Assembly: GCA_000467715.1 (NCBI GenBank)
Contig: AJFK01000049.1
Coordinates: forward strand, 1-63,171
Source: Hysterium pulicare CBS 123377
Lineage: Eukaryota > Ascomycota > Dothideomycetes > Hysteriales > Hysteriaceae
Direction: 5' to 3'
DNA: 63,171 bases
The notes under the pieces are model-generated. The model was not told where the DNA came from and searched no databases. It was given only the letters and a program-made list of their open reading frames with translations. Made by a program: the position numbers and the translations under genes. Positions 1-11,721 of the stretch are shown piece by piece (the stretch's first letter is position 1; every line of letters starts with the position of its first letter).

Positions 1-484
1 TAGGAGAGGATGAGTAATCGCTAGACTAATCTCGGCCCCACCCTAAACTTCGTTCGCGCAGTTCCAACATCAATTGCACGAACAGCGGCTCAAGAGCCAT
101 TATAAATAAGCACACCATTAAAGGACCCGAACTCGGGAAGTAAACTAGCTTTCCCACACCCTTGAGCAACAATGGCCAGTGAAGAACCGTAAGGATATCA
201 ACCGTTTACCCTGAGTAGTACTTCGGACTCCGAGCTTTCCAAATATAAGCCGGCAAATCCGTGCATTACATACCTAGCTATCGGGATGCCTTGGATTTAT
301 TTTTCTCTCGAGTCAGAAGTTCACTTTGATTGTCGTTCATGATTTTCTTAAACCCCTTTCGTTTCCACTCCTAACAGACAACGCTCAAATATACTTTCTC
401 CCTCATTTGCCGCACCACTGGACCTCTACTTTTCCGCCTACTCATATCCTAATTAAATATCGATCCCGACGAGAATCTGTCCAA
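1..484. other. Gene-free left flank, probable promoter region
   Basis: No coding region is supported here. A TATA-like TATAAATA lies at 101-108, on the same strand as the hydrolase gene that starts at 485. A very short ATG-to-stop frame of six codons starts near 171 and could be an upstream ORF, but nothing else supports it. The left edge cuts the intergenic space, so the previous gene is not visible. Confidence 0.4.
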
Positions 485-1366
485 ATGCCCGCCTCGCTCC
501 ATTCAAGTGGCACTTCAACGCCCGCCTCCAAAATCCCCTCCTCTACGCCAGACACAACCCACCTCCCGCGGCTCCTCTGCCTCCACGGCGGCGGCGTCAA
601 CGCCACAATCTTCGAAGCCCAATCACGCTCTTTGATCCGGCACCTCAGCCACTCCTTCCGCCTCGTCTGGGCCGATGGTCCTTTCCTCTGTGAACCACAC
701 TCTGACGTCATAACCGTGTATGGATCCTACGGGCCCTTCCGACGCTGGTTAAGATGGCTCCCCCAACATCCTGAGATTGATGCCGAGAGCGTGATTGATG
801 AGCTGGGGTATAGCATACGGACCGCGATGGAGACAGATGACATGGCGGGCGGGAAGGGGGAATGGGTTGGTTTGATGGGTTTTAGTCAAGGGGCCAAAGT
901 ATCCGCGAGTTTGCTTTTGGAGCAGCAGGCGAGAGAACGAAAAGCGGAGCGGCTTTGGGCACCTGATGATATTGGGACAGGACCAATTGGGCTTCCAGGT
1001 ATAAGATGGCGATTTGGTATCCTGCTTGCAGGCCGCGCTCCCCTGAGTAACTTGAACCCCACTCTTCTGGTGAGTCCTGCGTTAGTAGGCGCTGCGGACA
1101 TCAGTGAGGGGTTCGGGTTCGTGAACGAAGTGGATGATGAGGCTATCTTGACGACGCCGACGATTCATGTGCATGGTTTGACGGATCCCGGATTGCATTT
1201 GCATAGGAGGTTATTAGAGCAGTACTGTGAGCCGGGAAGCACGACATTGGTGGAGTGGGAAGGGGCGCATAGGATTCCGATTAAGAGTAAAGACGTGGAT
1301 AGGGTGATTGGAGCGATTTATGATGTTGCTGAAAAGAGCGGCGTCAAGGTGACACGGACAGTTTGA
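485..1366 (+). CDS. FSH1-family serine hydrolase
   Basis: Single exon, 293 residues from the ATG at 485. The frame is open further upstream but without an ATG. The protein shows the FSH (family of serine hydrolases, alpha/beta fold) layout: an N-terminal strand and loop LCLHGGGVNATIF, the nucleophile elbow GFSQGA (Ser in G-x-S-x-G), an acidic residue in HGLTDPG, and the catalytic His in EGAHRIP near the end. Known members are small cytosolic carboxyl-ester hydrolases. Some act beside polyketide synthases (for example in citrinin and lovastatin clusters), but no such synthase is nearby, so a general metabolic esterase is more likely. The substrate cannot be read from the sequence. Length and motif spacing are normal for the family. 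Confidence 0.9.
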   Translation: MPASLHSSGTSTPASKIPSSTPDTTHLPRLLCLHGGGVNATIFEAQSRSLIRHLSHSFRLVWADGPFLCEPHSDVITVYGSYGPFRRWLRWLPQHPEIDAESVIDELGYSIRTAMETDDMAGGKGEWVGLMGFSQGAKVSASLLLEQQARERKAERLWAPDDIGTGPIGLPGIRWRFGILLAGRAPLSNLNPTLLVSPALVGAADISEGFGFVNEVDDEAILTTPTIHVHGLTDPGLHLHRRLLEQYCEPGSTTLVEWEGAHRIPIKSKDVDRVIGAIYDVAEKSGVKVTRTV

Positions 1367-1844
1367 TAGGAAATCCTGTCGAAGGGTGGTTGGTGTTGGC
1401 GTTCTAGGATTTGCTTACCGATACCTTGTTTAGACGGCGCGGGAAAGAACAGTTGAGTTATGTTCTGCTAAAGGACATGGGGTTTGCGCGAATGAATAGC
1501 ATATATTCATAGGATTGAAGAATGGAGCATCGACCATTATTCAACATGTGTTTAGCTTTCAATTCGCGGGGCCAGATACTCAGAATTATGTCCTGGGCAA
1601 CCAACATTCATCCAACACCATGACATCACTTCTGCTGCTCGCCTAAAGGCGATCTTCACGCTCGAACATGACGACACCGAAAGCCGATTACTCAATACGT
1701 TTGAGAGAATAATGTACGGCATGTGTGCGAAGAAAGCTGATACATAAGCTTCCAACCTCCAGGTGTTGCACCTCAAGATACTCAGCTACCGCGAACTCAA
1801 ATTTTCGACGCTCACACGAAGCTGTGATATTCAACTGTATCAGG
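1367..1844. other. Intergenic region between hydrolase and DUF6640 genes
   Basis: About 480 bases without supported coding sequence. It holds the 3' end of the hydrolase gene and the promoter of the next gene on the same strand. I see no clear motif in it. Confidence 0.4.
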
Positions 1845-2478
1845 ATGGAAGCAGTCACAGCAGGAAAAGTACTCCTCACTCTCAATGGACTGGCGACAGC
1901 TATAGGGCCGTATATGGCTGATTGGAGGTGTGATAAACTTTTCTGGACCTATCCCCACCCACCATCATTTTCCCTTCGTCATTCTGATCTCTCCTTTTTC
2001 TTTTTCAATGCTCTTTCTGTGTCCGCTGCACTCCCTTTCCTCAATTTCAAGATCCTTTACCTAGACGTCTCTTTGCCTTTACTGCTGTCCTAACTTTGCG
2101 CTAAATTTTATTACGCTCCCCAGCAAAACCCACGTCCTGAACCCGCGCTGGCCCCCTCACGCTAAATTCCACAACGGACAAACCTTGTCTATAGGCATGG
2201 GCCTAGGTCTTCTAACCCTCTACTATACATGGCGCCCCCGTCCAACCTTCCCCGCCCGCAAAGACTCCCTCAACTCCGCTGTGATGATGGCTAGTCTGTT
2301 CTATATTACCGCCTTGAGCGCGATCTTGTATCCGGGGACCAAATGGACGGACCCAGAGTTTGGGGATGGCCATCCGCAACTGTATCCGTTCATAGCGCTC
2401 ATGGGGTTGGGGTGGGCTGGGTGGTGGCTTGAGCGGAGGAGTGTGGTCAAGGAGGAGGCTACGGCGAAGAGTGCGTGA
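1845..2478 (+). CDS. Small DUF6640-family membrane protein
   Basis: Two exons, 1845-1927 and 2124-2478, give 145 residues. The 196-nt intron starts GTGTGA and ends CCCAG. Joining across it gives the family signature DWSKTHVLNPRWPPHAKFHN, which is why this structure was chosen. The first exon holds one hydrophobic segment around the GKVLLTLNGLATAIGPY stretch. The second adds hydrophobic segments near GMGLGLLTLYYTW, MMASLFYITALSAILYP and FIALMGLGWAGWW, so about four membrane passes are likely. The family is common in ascomycetes and has no established function. The intron is longer than most here, and the acceptor was fixed by frame and signature. Confidence 0.82.
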
Positions 2479-3148
2479 AGTTTTGAATTAGACAGTGGAG
2501 GAGAGTGATGCCGATGGATCTTTGGATACATTAGATTCGGCTTGAGCCTTTCTTTTTCCGGGAAAAGTCTCCATTAAGACGGCAAATGTAGGGGAGCGAA
2601 AGGAGGTTTGAAGGGGGGCATGATGATTAATCTGGGCCGTCTTGGAAGCGATATGATAGTACTTGTTGTTCATGTGTGAATTCGATTTCGCGAAGATACG
2701 ACTGCAATATAATCGAAGTCTAATTATTGGTGCAATTTCCCTTCATCATTATAATATTTCCATTCCCGCTATGCTTCCGAGCCAGTGCAATAAACCACAG
2801 GGCAGTTGAATACTGCTCCCAGAGCGATCTACTCAATATGCTGATAGAAGATACCCCCGAGGAAACAAACGCCAGACTGATGCAGTCGTGACTTGTCCGT
2901 AATAGTACAAAAGATGCTTCTGCAGGTAGAGAAGCATTGTGGACTAAGAGATCAGAAGACAAACACAACGAAATATCTCTTTTCTAAACGTCAAATCCTT
3001 AATATGAGCATCAGGCTCCTTCGAATGCAAGTTCGGATGGCAAGAGAGTAACGAACGTCTCAAGCTTTAAATTTGGGTGGTGCCATTGGGGAAGTGACTC
3101 GAGTTCTTCGTTTTCAAAAGTTGAAAGGGGGTGTATGGTTGCGACATG
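2479..3148. other. Intergenic region between convergent genes
   Basis: Space between two convergent stop codons, at 2478 on plus and 3149 on minus. It is expected to hold both 3' UTRs and polyadenylation signals. No open frame here has support. Confidence 0.4.
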
Positions 3149-6100
3149 TCAAACCGATGACTCGGTCTCCCCTACGAGAGGACCTTTACTCTCCGGCCTA
3201 ACCTCAAGTTCTAAAGGTACACTCTCAGGTTCGAATGCTGGCCTCCTCTCCCTCTCCTCATGATAAGCGTATGGACTCAGACGATCATTATATCGTGGAG
3301 CGCCCCTTGATCGCGAAGGCGCCCTGTCATAAGGAACAGAAACGTTTTGTATATGGTCGGACTCATGGTCCGGAACGTATTGGGTGGGTGGGTAAGGGAC
3401 GTATGGATCACGGTGACCACGAGGTTCGCGGTAGACGCGCACGTACTGAGCAGACACTGGTTGACCGTACTCATCCACGAAGCTGGAGGGAAGTGCTTCT
3501 GGAGGATCACCTGCATAACGGTACCTGACGGTAAGGCCTTCCTCGAGAGGTGCATGCCCACGAGGAGCGTGGCGGATCTGGCGATAATAGGGGTCATCAG
3601 GGTATCTTTGGTCCACACTTCGATCGCGGGAGTACGCGCGATCCAGATCCGGCTCCGGCTCCGGCTCCGGCTTGGGCTGTGGGCTCTCCTCGTCCAACTG
3701 GCGGCGCTTCTGGGCGTATCTCTCGTATCTGCGCTCAAACCTACTATTTGAACGACTCATGCTCTGAGGCTGACCTCGACCGTATGGCTCTTCGCGAGCA
3801 ACGGTCATATATCGATAATAGCGTGCGGGGACATGATCAGGATGTTTGTCTCGTCGGCGGTGGGGTGCAGATCTCCTCGACGCGCCTCCAGGATCCGGCG
3901 TAGGTACTTGACGACTGTTAGTTCTATGCTCCTCATATCCAGCTCCATTAATTATTGAAGGCACAGGAGTTATGTTTGCATTTCCTTGACGACTCGCACC
4001 TCGCTGGTCATCTGCAGCCCCTGGTATTTTGGGAGGAGGGGGTGTGTATCGTGATCCATCCTCTACTTCTGAGTCCGCCGCCTGTTTGACCTTTTTGTCT
4101 TGTTTCTGGGGGTCTTGTCCAGCTGCTTTGGCGGTATACTGCTCTCCGAACTCGTCCAGAAATCGCTCTGCATCGGCCTGAGCTCCAGATACAGAAGGGC
4201 TGCGCCCGTGTGCTTCACTATCTCGTACCAGACGATATTCTGGCCGTCGTCTGTCCTCATCCAGATAGCGAACTTCCTGGAGGTAGGGATCATACTCTCG
4301 AGGCTCGTACTCTAGATCATCCCTTGGATGCGCGTAGACTAAGCCATTGGAACCAGGATAATGATAGCCCTCACGCTCGCGGTAGATTGCACGTCTTTCG
4401 CGGACGCCCTCGTACGCAGGACCAGTTTCTCGAATGAATCTAGAATTTGAAGGGCTGAGCTCCATATATCCACGGAGGGGACGGTCCAGATACTCCTCAT
4501 CCATTGGATCCGTGGATCGCTGGAGGGGTTCGTAATTAGCGCCAAATTCATACCCAAAAGATTCTTGCAAGCCACCTACATAGTAGTGTGGCTCGGCATA
4601 ATACAGAGGCCTACGATCTTCCGGTGGAGGGCTTCCATGATAAGGTAATCTTCTATGAGATCTTGCACTTTGTCTCGGGTCCCGAATCAGCCCGGGGTGT
4701 TGGGGATCATATTCCTCTTCAGCCTTCTTGAATCCATCCTGGGGCGAATTTCCTTGCGGAGATGCATGTGACATGGGTCCTGAAGGTCCAGTAGACATTG
4801 GGGTCCTTCCGCCGTCTTTTGGATCCTTTGAACCAGATCGTGATACCGAGGGGACACCATTGCTGTCCACTGTCCCAATTCTGGGTAGCGGGGTGGGAAA
4901 CAACTTTGGAAACACTGTGGCGATCATGTGTAATTTATCATCATCCATTCCTGGAGCGTGAATGAGACCTGAAATTGATCGTTCGTTAGGGAGCTCAATC
5001 ATGTCTTCCCTCCAGTCCAGATGAGCCAAGGGCTGGCCATGGGGATGTACTGTACCAGTTCCAGGTCTGCCAAGATGTTCAGATTTGAAATGTGAAAACA
5101 GAGCAAGGACTGCATATGTCCTCCTCTCTTCAGCTCGAGACAATTGAGAAGAAGGAACTGAAGAATGATGAAGATATTCGACATGACAAGCTTTACAAGA
5201 AAGACCAGTGGCAAATTTCAAGGCCTTGGGGATAGAATGGTTGGAGAATGCATCTATGAAATGATCCAATATGGGCTCATGGTTGAATTCTAGCTGGAAC
5301 TTTGAAAGAAGACTGTGAAGCATGACATATACTCTGACACTATTTGGCAGATCCTTCACACCGGAAATCTTTTTCCAAATTTCTTGGGCCATCCGGATCA
5401 ATGAATTTACTTGGGCCTCGTAGAGACTGGTGCGATATTCAGTGTGTGGGTCTTGGGGTTCGGATTTGATAGTGGCAGAACCAGACAGAGCTTGACGGGG
5501 AGAGGTATACAGTCCAGCATCATGGGAGCTTGAAAAACCTTGCACGTTACCCTGGGCAGGCAGAAGCGTCGCACCTGACATAGCTGGAGATGTTAGATAT
5601 CCTGAGCTTCCTCCTGGGTGTCCATAGGTAGGTTGTCCGGTAGGTTGGTAAGCAGGGTAAGACTCTACCGGGGGCAGTCCATAGGGATGCGGATAGTCGT
5701 AACTGTACCCTGGCGTCGCATTAGGAGGGGGCGGGACATAAGGTCCATTATATTGGCCACTGTACTGGTGATGGTACGGTCCAGGGCTTCTTTGCGGTAG
5801 ATGAAGTGGCATATGGGGAGTGGAAGTGCCTCCACGAGAATACCCACCGTATTGATAAGAACCATATGCCGACTGACCTGTATGTCCGTAGCCCGCCGTG
5901 CTAGATGGAGGATAATAGGTGTTTTTTACTCCAACTGGATCCGGAACAAATGGGGGCAATTCTGGCCATTCTGCCTCTCTCCAATGGACAACGATGTTAC
6001 CAACACTGAACGCGTTAGTGTGCTTGGCTCCGAAGTGTTGGATAACTCCTTCAAATCCATAAAATCTTGTATTTCCCTGGCATCCGCTGTCGTTGCAGAG

Positions 6101-8093
6101 GAAAAGTTCTTTCCTGAACTGCTCTGTTAGAGGTTTGATTTTATTGTCATATACCCACTTCATATTTTCCAGGACCAATTTGCCCAGAGGAGGGTGAATG
6201 GAACCCCTATCCTGAGGTGATGTGGCTCCCTCGTTCTTGAGAATCTCAGTATGGAACCGCCGACGGACATGAATTAGCAGGTCTGCAGCAAATTTAGGGC
6301 TGTTGTCGTAGGTTATCGCCTGACCTCCTGCCCAATGATCGTTGATGAAGTCATCGGCATAAGAGCTAAGCTGGTCACGAGTGGGCTTCTGGGCTTCTTC
6401 CCATTCGCGATCGAGGACTTCCTTTACTTCTTTTAGGCTTGCATCCTGTTGTCGGCGGTCAGCAGCTCTCGTCTGAAGGGAAGCCACTCGTGCGGTATGC
6501 TCGTTCTCAGCCTGTTCTGCTGCTGGGAGCTGAGAAAGCAGGCGGGGCTTGAGCACATTCCAAGCGTGTTCCGTCAAAGGCTGAGATATTTGAAGAGCGG
6601 CCTTGAAAGATTCCATGTGCCGCAAGACATTCGGTGGAATGGGAGGATAGAGAGCTTGACATCGATTCTCGATATCAGCTTTGCGAGCTGCCTTCGCCTC
6701 GTTTGCGTCATGGATATTCCTTTCTGGACGAGAGGGTTGCATTTGAGGTTGAAGATTAGTTTGCGCGGGGGGGTGGATCGCGGCATGGACGGTATGTTGA
6801 TATGAGTACGCTTGCGTGTAAGTAGGCTGAGGTATGGCCGCTGATCTTGATATTTGCGCGGGTTGAAGAGCTAAAGCAAAGATTTATTAAGGATTTAATC
6901 AGTGTGAACATGGCGGTTAATCTTGTTGAGATCACGAGACTGAACGTGATCGAACAACACCCAAAACAGATATGAAGGACTTACGTGTTTGTGATTTAAC
7001 GTGAAGAGAGGAGGTAACCGCATGGGGGCGGAACGGCGACCCTGTCTCCTGGCGTTCTCCGGGAGATGGAAGGGGAACGGACGTTGGTCCTCGTTTTGTA
7101 TTTTGGTGGTTTAGCCACCACTGATATTTGACCTCCCAGCGCTCCCAGCTTTCGGAACTTTTCATTCGCTCCTTTCCTCGAGACTCAAGTCCTTTCGACC
7201 ATTCTTCTGCTGCTGCTGCCCCAAGACTTTGTGCCTGCTCAAGCTCCCGCGAGATTCCTTCGACATGTTCCTTGTAATAGTATTTCGTGATTTCAACACT
7301 CGGAGGTAGGGTCATATCCTGCAGGGCGTGTGCAGGAATGATGTTCTGGTCGGAAGTAATGAAAGCGAAAGGTAGAGCGGGCCTGAGAGCGGAAGCTGAT
7401 GAGAAAAGGAGAATTGACTCCTACGGATTGGTGAGCGTTCGCATCTCCTACGAGCCAAATTTGGGAACTTACCTTTTCACATTTCGGAATCAGACATTGT
7501 CCACAGGTCCTTATACCAAAAGACCACACAATCCGGACTCCGTTCCGGCCAGGGCCTTTCTGCCATTGTTTTTCTGCGCCGGAACACGCAGGCACCTTAC
7601 GGCAAAACTGACAGGATTTCCCCATGGCAAGTCTCCACATTTGCAACTCTGAGAAGCCAGGAATTGGCTTCGGAGGCTTTGTGGGATGGGCATTTCGAGC
7701 GGATGACCAGACTGAATCAGACTTTAAGAGACGAAGGCGGCCAGGCTTTGTTTTGTAATCTGGTAGAACTTGAACATCTGTGAGATAGGAATGAAATGAT
7801 CGATTCACTTGGAACAATCGACCGAGGGTAGTAAGAGAGCAATGAAGAAAAATATTCTGCCAGACTTCTGGTGGAAGTCCGGCGCATGAAGATAAATCTG
7901 CTGCTGGCGCAACATTTGAGACTTGTCCAAGCCTTGGCTTCTTTTCTAAGGCTGAGTGCAAGTCTTCAGCCTTGCGCTTCGCGATATGAGGCCCATTGTG
8001 AGGCTCTCTTGCGGGGGTTTCAGGCTTCCTGTCAGACTCGTAGAAATCTGATGAGGATGCTACACTTGCGACACTGCGTGCTCTCTCCTCCAT
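3149..8093 (-). CDS. Large F-box protein with long disordered C-terminal half
   Basis: Three exons, 8093-7473, 7420-6985 and 6870-3149, encode 1592 residues. Intron 1 is GTAAGT...CGTAG and intron 2 is GTAAGT...TTTAG, and both keep frame. The start is the first ATG in frame. Residues about 68-100 form an F-box (AGLPPEVWQNIFLHCSL...LFQVNRSF), implying binding to Skp1 in an SCF ubiquitin ligase. A Cys-rich stretch follows at about 155-207, with CQFC and CGQC pairs that may bind zinc. After it come the family-typical KYYYKEHVEG helix and a charged helical region. A middle domain starts around residue 385 (RCQALYPPIPPNVLRHM). The rest is rich in Pro, Tyr, Gly and Arg/Glu and looks disordered. The substrate is unknown. 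The gene is divergent from abp1, 591 bp away. Confidence 0.85.
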
Positions 8094-8684
8094 CGTGTCG
8101 CCCACTCATCCCCCAGCACACCTCACGCGCGGAATTCCACACACTGCTCTCCACAGGCAGGCAACATGAAGGATTTTGACCGGATTCTGACAGGGGATAA
8201 GGGCGATGGAGTGATAACGGGTCTCGAGGTCTTTGTGTCGAGAGAGTGATGGGCGGGCGAGGTCGATGTAATCAGTAGAAAGAAGGATAGAGGAGAGGAA
8301 ACAGCCCACGATGAGGGCAGACGACTTGTGGTTCGAGGAGGGCGATGGTTATAAGGGAGTGCTGGGAGCTTCACTTTGCGAAGCGAAACGACAAATGTAG
8401 GCCAGTCAAAGAGTGAGGCTACACGGCGCGACCCCAGGTCTTGGCGCCAAGGCTGACCCTGCCAACCAAGCTTCCTCAAGGCTGCATAGAAGAAGGTAGA
8501 CTCGTACAACACATTCACCCTCGGCCACCACGCCTGCCTCTGAATTGTACGCCTCAACCGGCATATAGGGTCAAGTTCTCCCCCATCGTCCGCAGAGGCC
8601 CATTCATACCTTCATCTGTCAGCCTTGAGCTTTTCGAGGCCAGTCCGAGACCTCGTCAGCTCGTATTCCCCTCCTCCTTGCAGT
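8094..8684. promoter_or_regulatory. Divergent promoter region between F-box gene and abp1
   Basis: A 591-bp space between two start codons on opposite strands. It must hold both promoters. Pyrimidine-rich stretches typical of fungal 5' leaders lie just upstream of the abp1 start. No specific operator is recognised. Confidence 0.45.
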
Positions 8685-11410
8685 ATGTCCTCTCTCAACA
8701 CCTCCACTAATGGGCCAAACATTACAAGGAGTTACCAAGGCGTTGTAAACTCACCTCCTCCATCCGGGCCTCAGGCCAACTCTCCGACCTATGGGCAATG
8801 GGCCGTATTCACGGTAGCTGCCCCACTAGTCAGTGCCTTCCAGCAGGACAGTGGGAAGGAGAGTGTGTTAAAGGTCCAGAGCACTGGGGGTATGTCAAGA
8901 CGACGTCGTTTACAGTGACTAAGTTAATTGAAGCTAACCTGGACTCCAGAGGGAGAACTACTTGATCTTATAGACGAGTTCTCAGATGGCAGAATTCAGT
9001 TTGCTTTCCTGAAAGTGAAGGATCCAAACACGACACTCCCAAAATGCGTCTTAATAGCATGGGTAGGCATCGTTGTGCATAACCTGCCGACACGACAAAC
9101 TGACAAATATGCCAGTGTGGTGAAGGAGTCCCGGAACGTACTAAAGGCTATTTCGGCAGTCATCTCGGTGTTGTCTCAAAGCTTCTACATGCAGGCATCC
9201 GCCCTCGTCCTGGCCGACCATTTGCTAACATGGAACTAGGGATACCACGTCCAAGTCACTGCCAGATCGGACCAAGACCTAACACCAGAAAGAATTATAC
9301 AAAAGGTAGCTGATGCCTCAGGTTCGAAATATGCTGGCGGACCTGCGATTCCATCATCAGAGAGACCACAACCTCCGGTTGCCTCAAACCCAGTCTTCAC
9401 GCCTACGCAAATTGGAGGAGGTGGAGGCGGATTTAATCCATTAGGGTCGCGGACAAGGGCAGGCGTAACAAAAAATGAGAATACGGATGAAGATGGATGG
9501 GGTGCGGATGCTCCTCAAGTGACACGCACGCAACTTGAAAAAGTAGCGCCGGCATATAAACCAACGAAAGTCAACATCAATGAGCTTTCCTCTCAGAAAC
9601 AAGAACCATCTCGATTCCAATCATCTCAGTCAAACGACGGACCGAGCGATGTTATCAAAGGAGGCTACCAACCCATCGGCAAGGTTGACATCGCTGCACT
9701 TAGACGCCAAGCGAAGGAGTCAGCCCAGGATAATAGACCTGCTCCAGTCAAGGGTTCCTATGAACCCGTCGGAAAGGTTGACATTGCCGCCATCCGTGCA
9801 AAAGCCCAAGGCCCTTCCGGAGCTACATCACCGCCATCAAACATTTCTTCCGCATTTACAGGAGCATCTAACGAGGATGAGCGCCCCAAATCCTTTTCTG
9901 AGAGATCAGCTAATTTTAATTCCTCGGAGAGACTTACGTCGTTACCAAAACCAAAAGTTGCGAATAAATTCAGCGGTAATGGTGCATTCACTGGCACCAA
10001 AGCCCCTGCACCCACTGGATTCGGAGTGCGATCTCTTGCCACCGCAGCGCCCGTCGGTACAGCAAGTAAGACTTTTGCAGACGAGGGTGGAAAGACTCCA
10101 GCGCAGATTTGGGCCGAGAAGAAGGCTCGCGAACGAGGTGGAGTTGGTGTAGTATCGCCCTCTGCTACTGGCCTTGGTGGACCTACTTCGCCTCTTCCAT
10201 CTCAGCCTAGTGGTGAAGGTGGATGGAAGAGTGGTTACACGGGAAAGTCTTGGGCAGCTGTCCAGACCACTCGAACAGGTCAATCAGCTGCGAGCAATGT
10301 CAGCGCACAGAAAACAGGAGAGGAACCCCAGCAAGAAGAACCAGGCTCCCCAGCTGGCGGTGTCAGCGCTCTTAAAGATCGGTTCAAAGGTGCAGCTCCC
10401 ATGGGCGCTCCGACTACACGAGCTACTCCAGAGCTCCAAGCCCCTCCACCACTGATGGACTTCTCCAGCAAACCCAACGCAGGTGCTCGTGGCGTACCAG
10501 TTCCGGGCTTGCCAGCTCGACCTGCGGAACCAGACGAAGAGGAAGAACAAATACCGGCAGTCCAACACCAGCGCGTGCCATCACCACCCTATGTCCCCCG
10601 CAGCCCAACGCCCGAACCTGCGGGCTCTCCCGTGCGCATCGCTATGCCAGTTGCCCGAAGTCGCGAACCGGAGGAAATGTCACCCGCGGAAGAACACGCT
10701 CCTCCCATGCCTACTCGCTCACTAAACCAAGCGGCCAGTGCTGCACGAGATGTGTCGCCTGAACCACAGGTTCAAGCTTCAGATCCCTCTCGGACAGCTG
10801 GTGTCGCAGCCGCCGCGGCTACTTTCGGAGCCGGTGCTGGAGCTGCCTCGTCCGCGGCTCAATCTCAAGGGCAAGGCAAACGTGCTCTAGTCCAGTACGA
10901 CTACGAGAAAGCAGAGGACAATGAGCTCGAGCTTAGAGAAGGCGAGCACGTCACAAACATCGAAATGGTGGACGAAGATTGGTGGATGGGTCAAAATCCT
11001 GCTGGGGAGACTGGTCTCTTCCCGGCCAACTATGTCGAATTGGTTGAGGACGATGGAGAGGAGGCCGGCAGTCCACCGCCGCCGCTTCCTACACATCCAA
11101 GTGCTCCCGAGGAAGAAATTGCGCCGCCAGCCGGGCCTCCTCGGCCAAGTGGAGGCGCTGCTGGCCCAACGGCTACCGCATTGTATGATTATGAAGCGGC
11201 AGAAGAAAATGAGTTGAGTTTCCCGGAAAATGCCAAGATCACTGGTGTGGTAAGTACTATGCCTATTTGAGTCTGAACGATCACGTTGTCTGGAATCCGC
11301 AGATTGCTAACTGGATCATGTAGGAATTCCCCGATGAAGACTGGTGGCTTGGGCATTACAACGGCCAGTCTGGTCTCTTCCCCGCAAACTATGTGCAACT
11401 GGATGAATAA
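8685..11410 (+). CDS. abp1: Actin-binding protein Abp1 (ADF-H, two SH3 domains)
   Basis: Five exons, 8685-8889, 8950-9062, 9116-9190, 9240-11249 and 11324-11410, give 829 residues. The N-terminal ~150 residues are an ADF/cofilin-homology domain (VLIAW, then CGEGVPERTKGYF, then GYHVQVTARSDQDL), which binds F-actin. At about 232-318 there are three spaced repeats of the type Y-x-P-x-KVDIAA. A long Pro/Ala/Glu-rich linker follows, then an SH3 domain at about 678-735 (ALVQYDYEKAEDNELEL, DEDWWMG) and a second at about 777-829 (ALYDYEAAEENELSF, DWWLGHYNG), split by the last intron. Abp1 works at cortical actin patches in endocytosis, activating Arp2/3 and recruiting SH3 partners. Intron 3 (9191-9239) appears to be a GC-AG intron, since only that junction restores the conserved VSKLLHGYHVQ. 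Confidence 0.92.
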
Positions 11411-11721
11411 GGGAGATGGAGGTAGTTTGATCAGGTTGCCACTTTTATCAAATAGATAGCTATCAGTAAAGGAAGTCCAAATGGACGAGAAACTGGAAAT
11501 CCTTGGTTGCAAGCCAGGCATTGGCAATATGCGTATAGACAGAAGTAAAAGTTGAAATCGACCATGCTGTTATATCCATCTCAGTTTGAGCGTCCACTTA
11601 GTAATTCGCCTTCCCCTGAGGCGTCCCTCAGGCTCTTGAAAGCCAGGGTCGGGTACTCGACCCCACCATTCGCCTTTCTACCTGGGTAGCTAGCATCCGC
11701 AGTCCGATTCAACAATTAATC
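11411..11721. promoter_or_regulatory. Region upstream of palC with two PacC-type hexamers
   Basis: A 311-bp space between the abp1 stop and the palC start. Two copies of GCCAGG, the core consensus bound by the pH regulator PacC, occur at 11513-11518 and 11642-11647. Such a hexamer is common by chance, so this is only suggestive. Confidence 0.3.

Noticed and set aside
3235-3903. Overlapping plus-strand frames inside the F-box gene
   Set aside because: Shadows of the Arg/Glu-rich coding sequence on the other strand.
7293-7472. Read-through extension of the first F-box exon
   Set aside because: The exon has a perfect GTAAGT donor at 7472-7467, and the next exon restores conserved text. The extension is intron.
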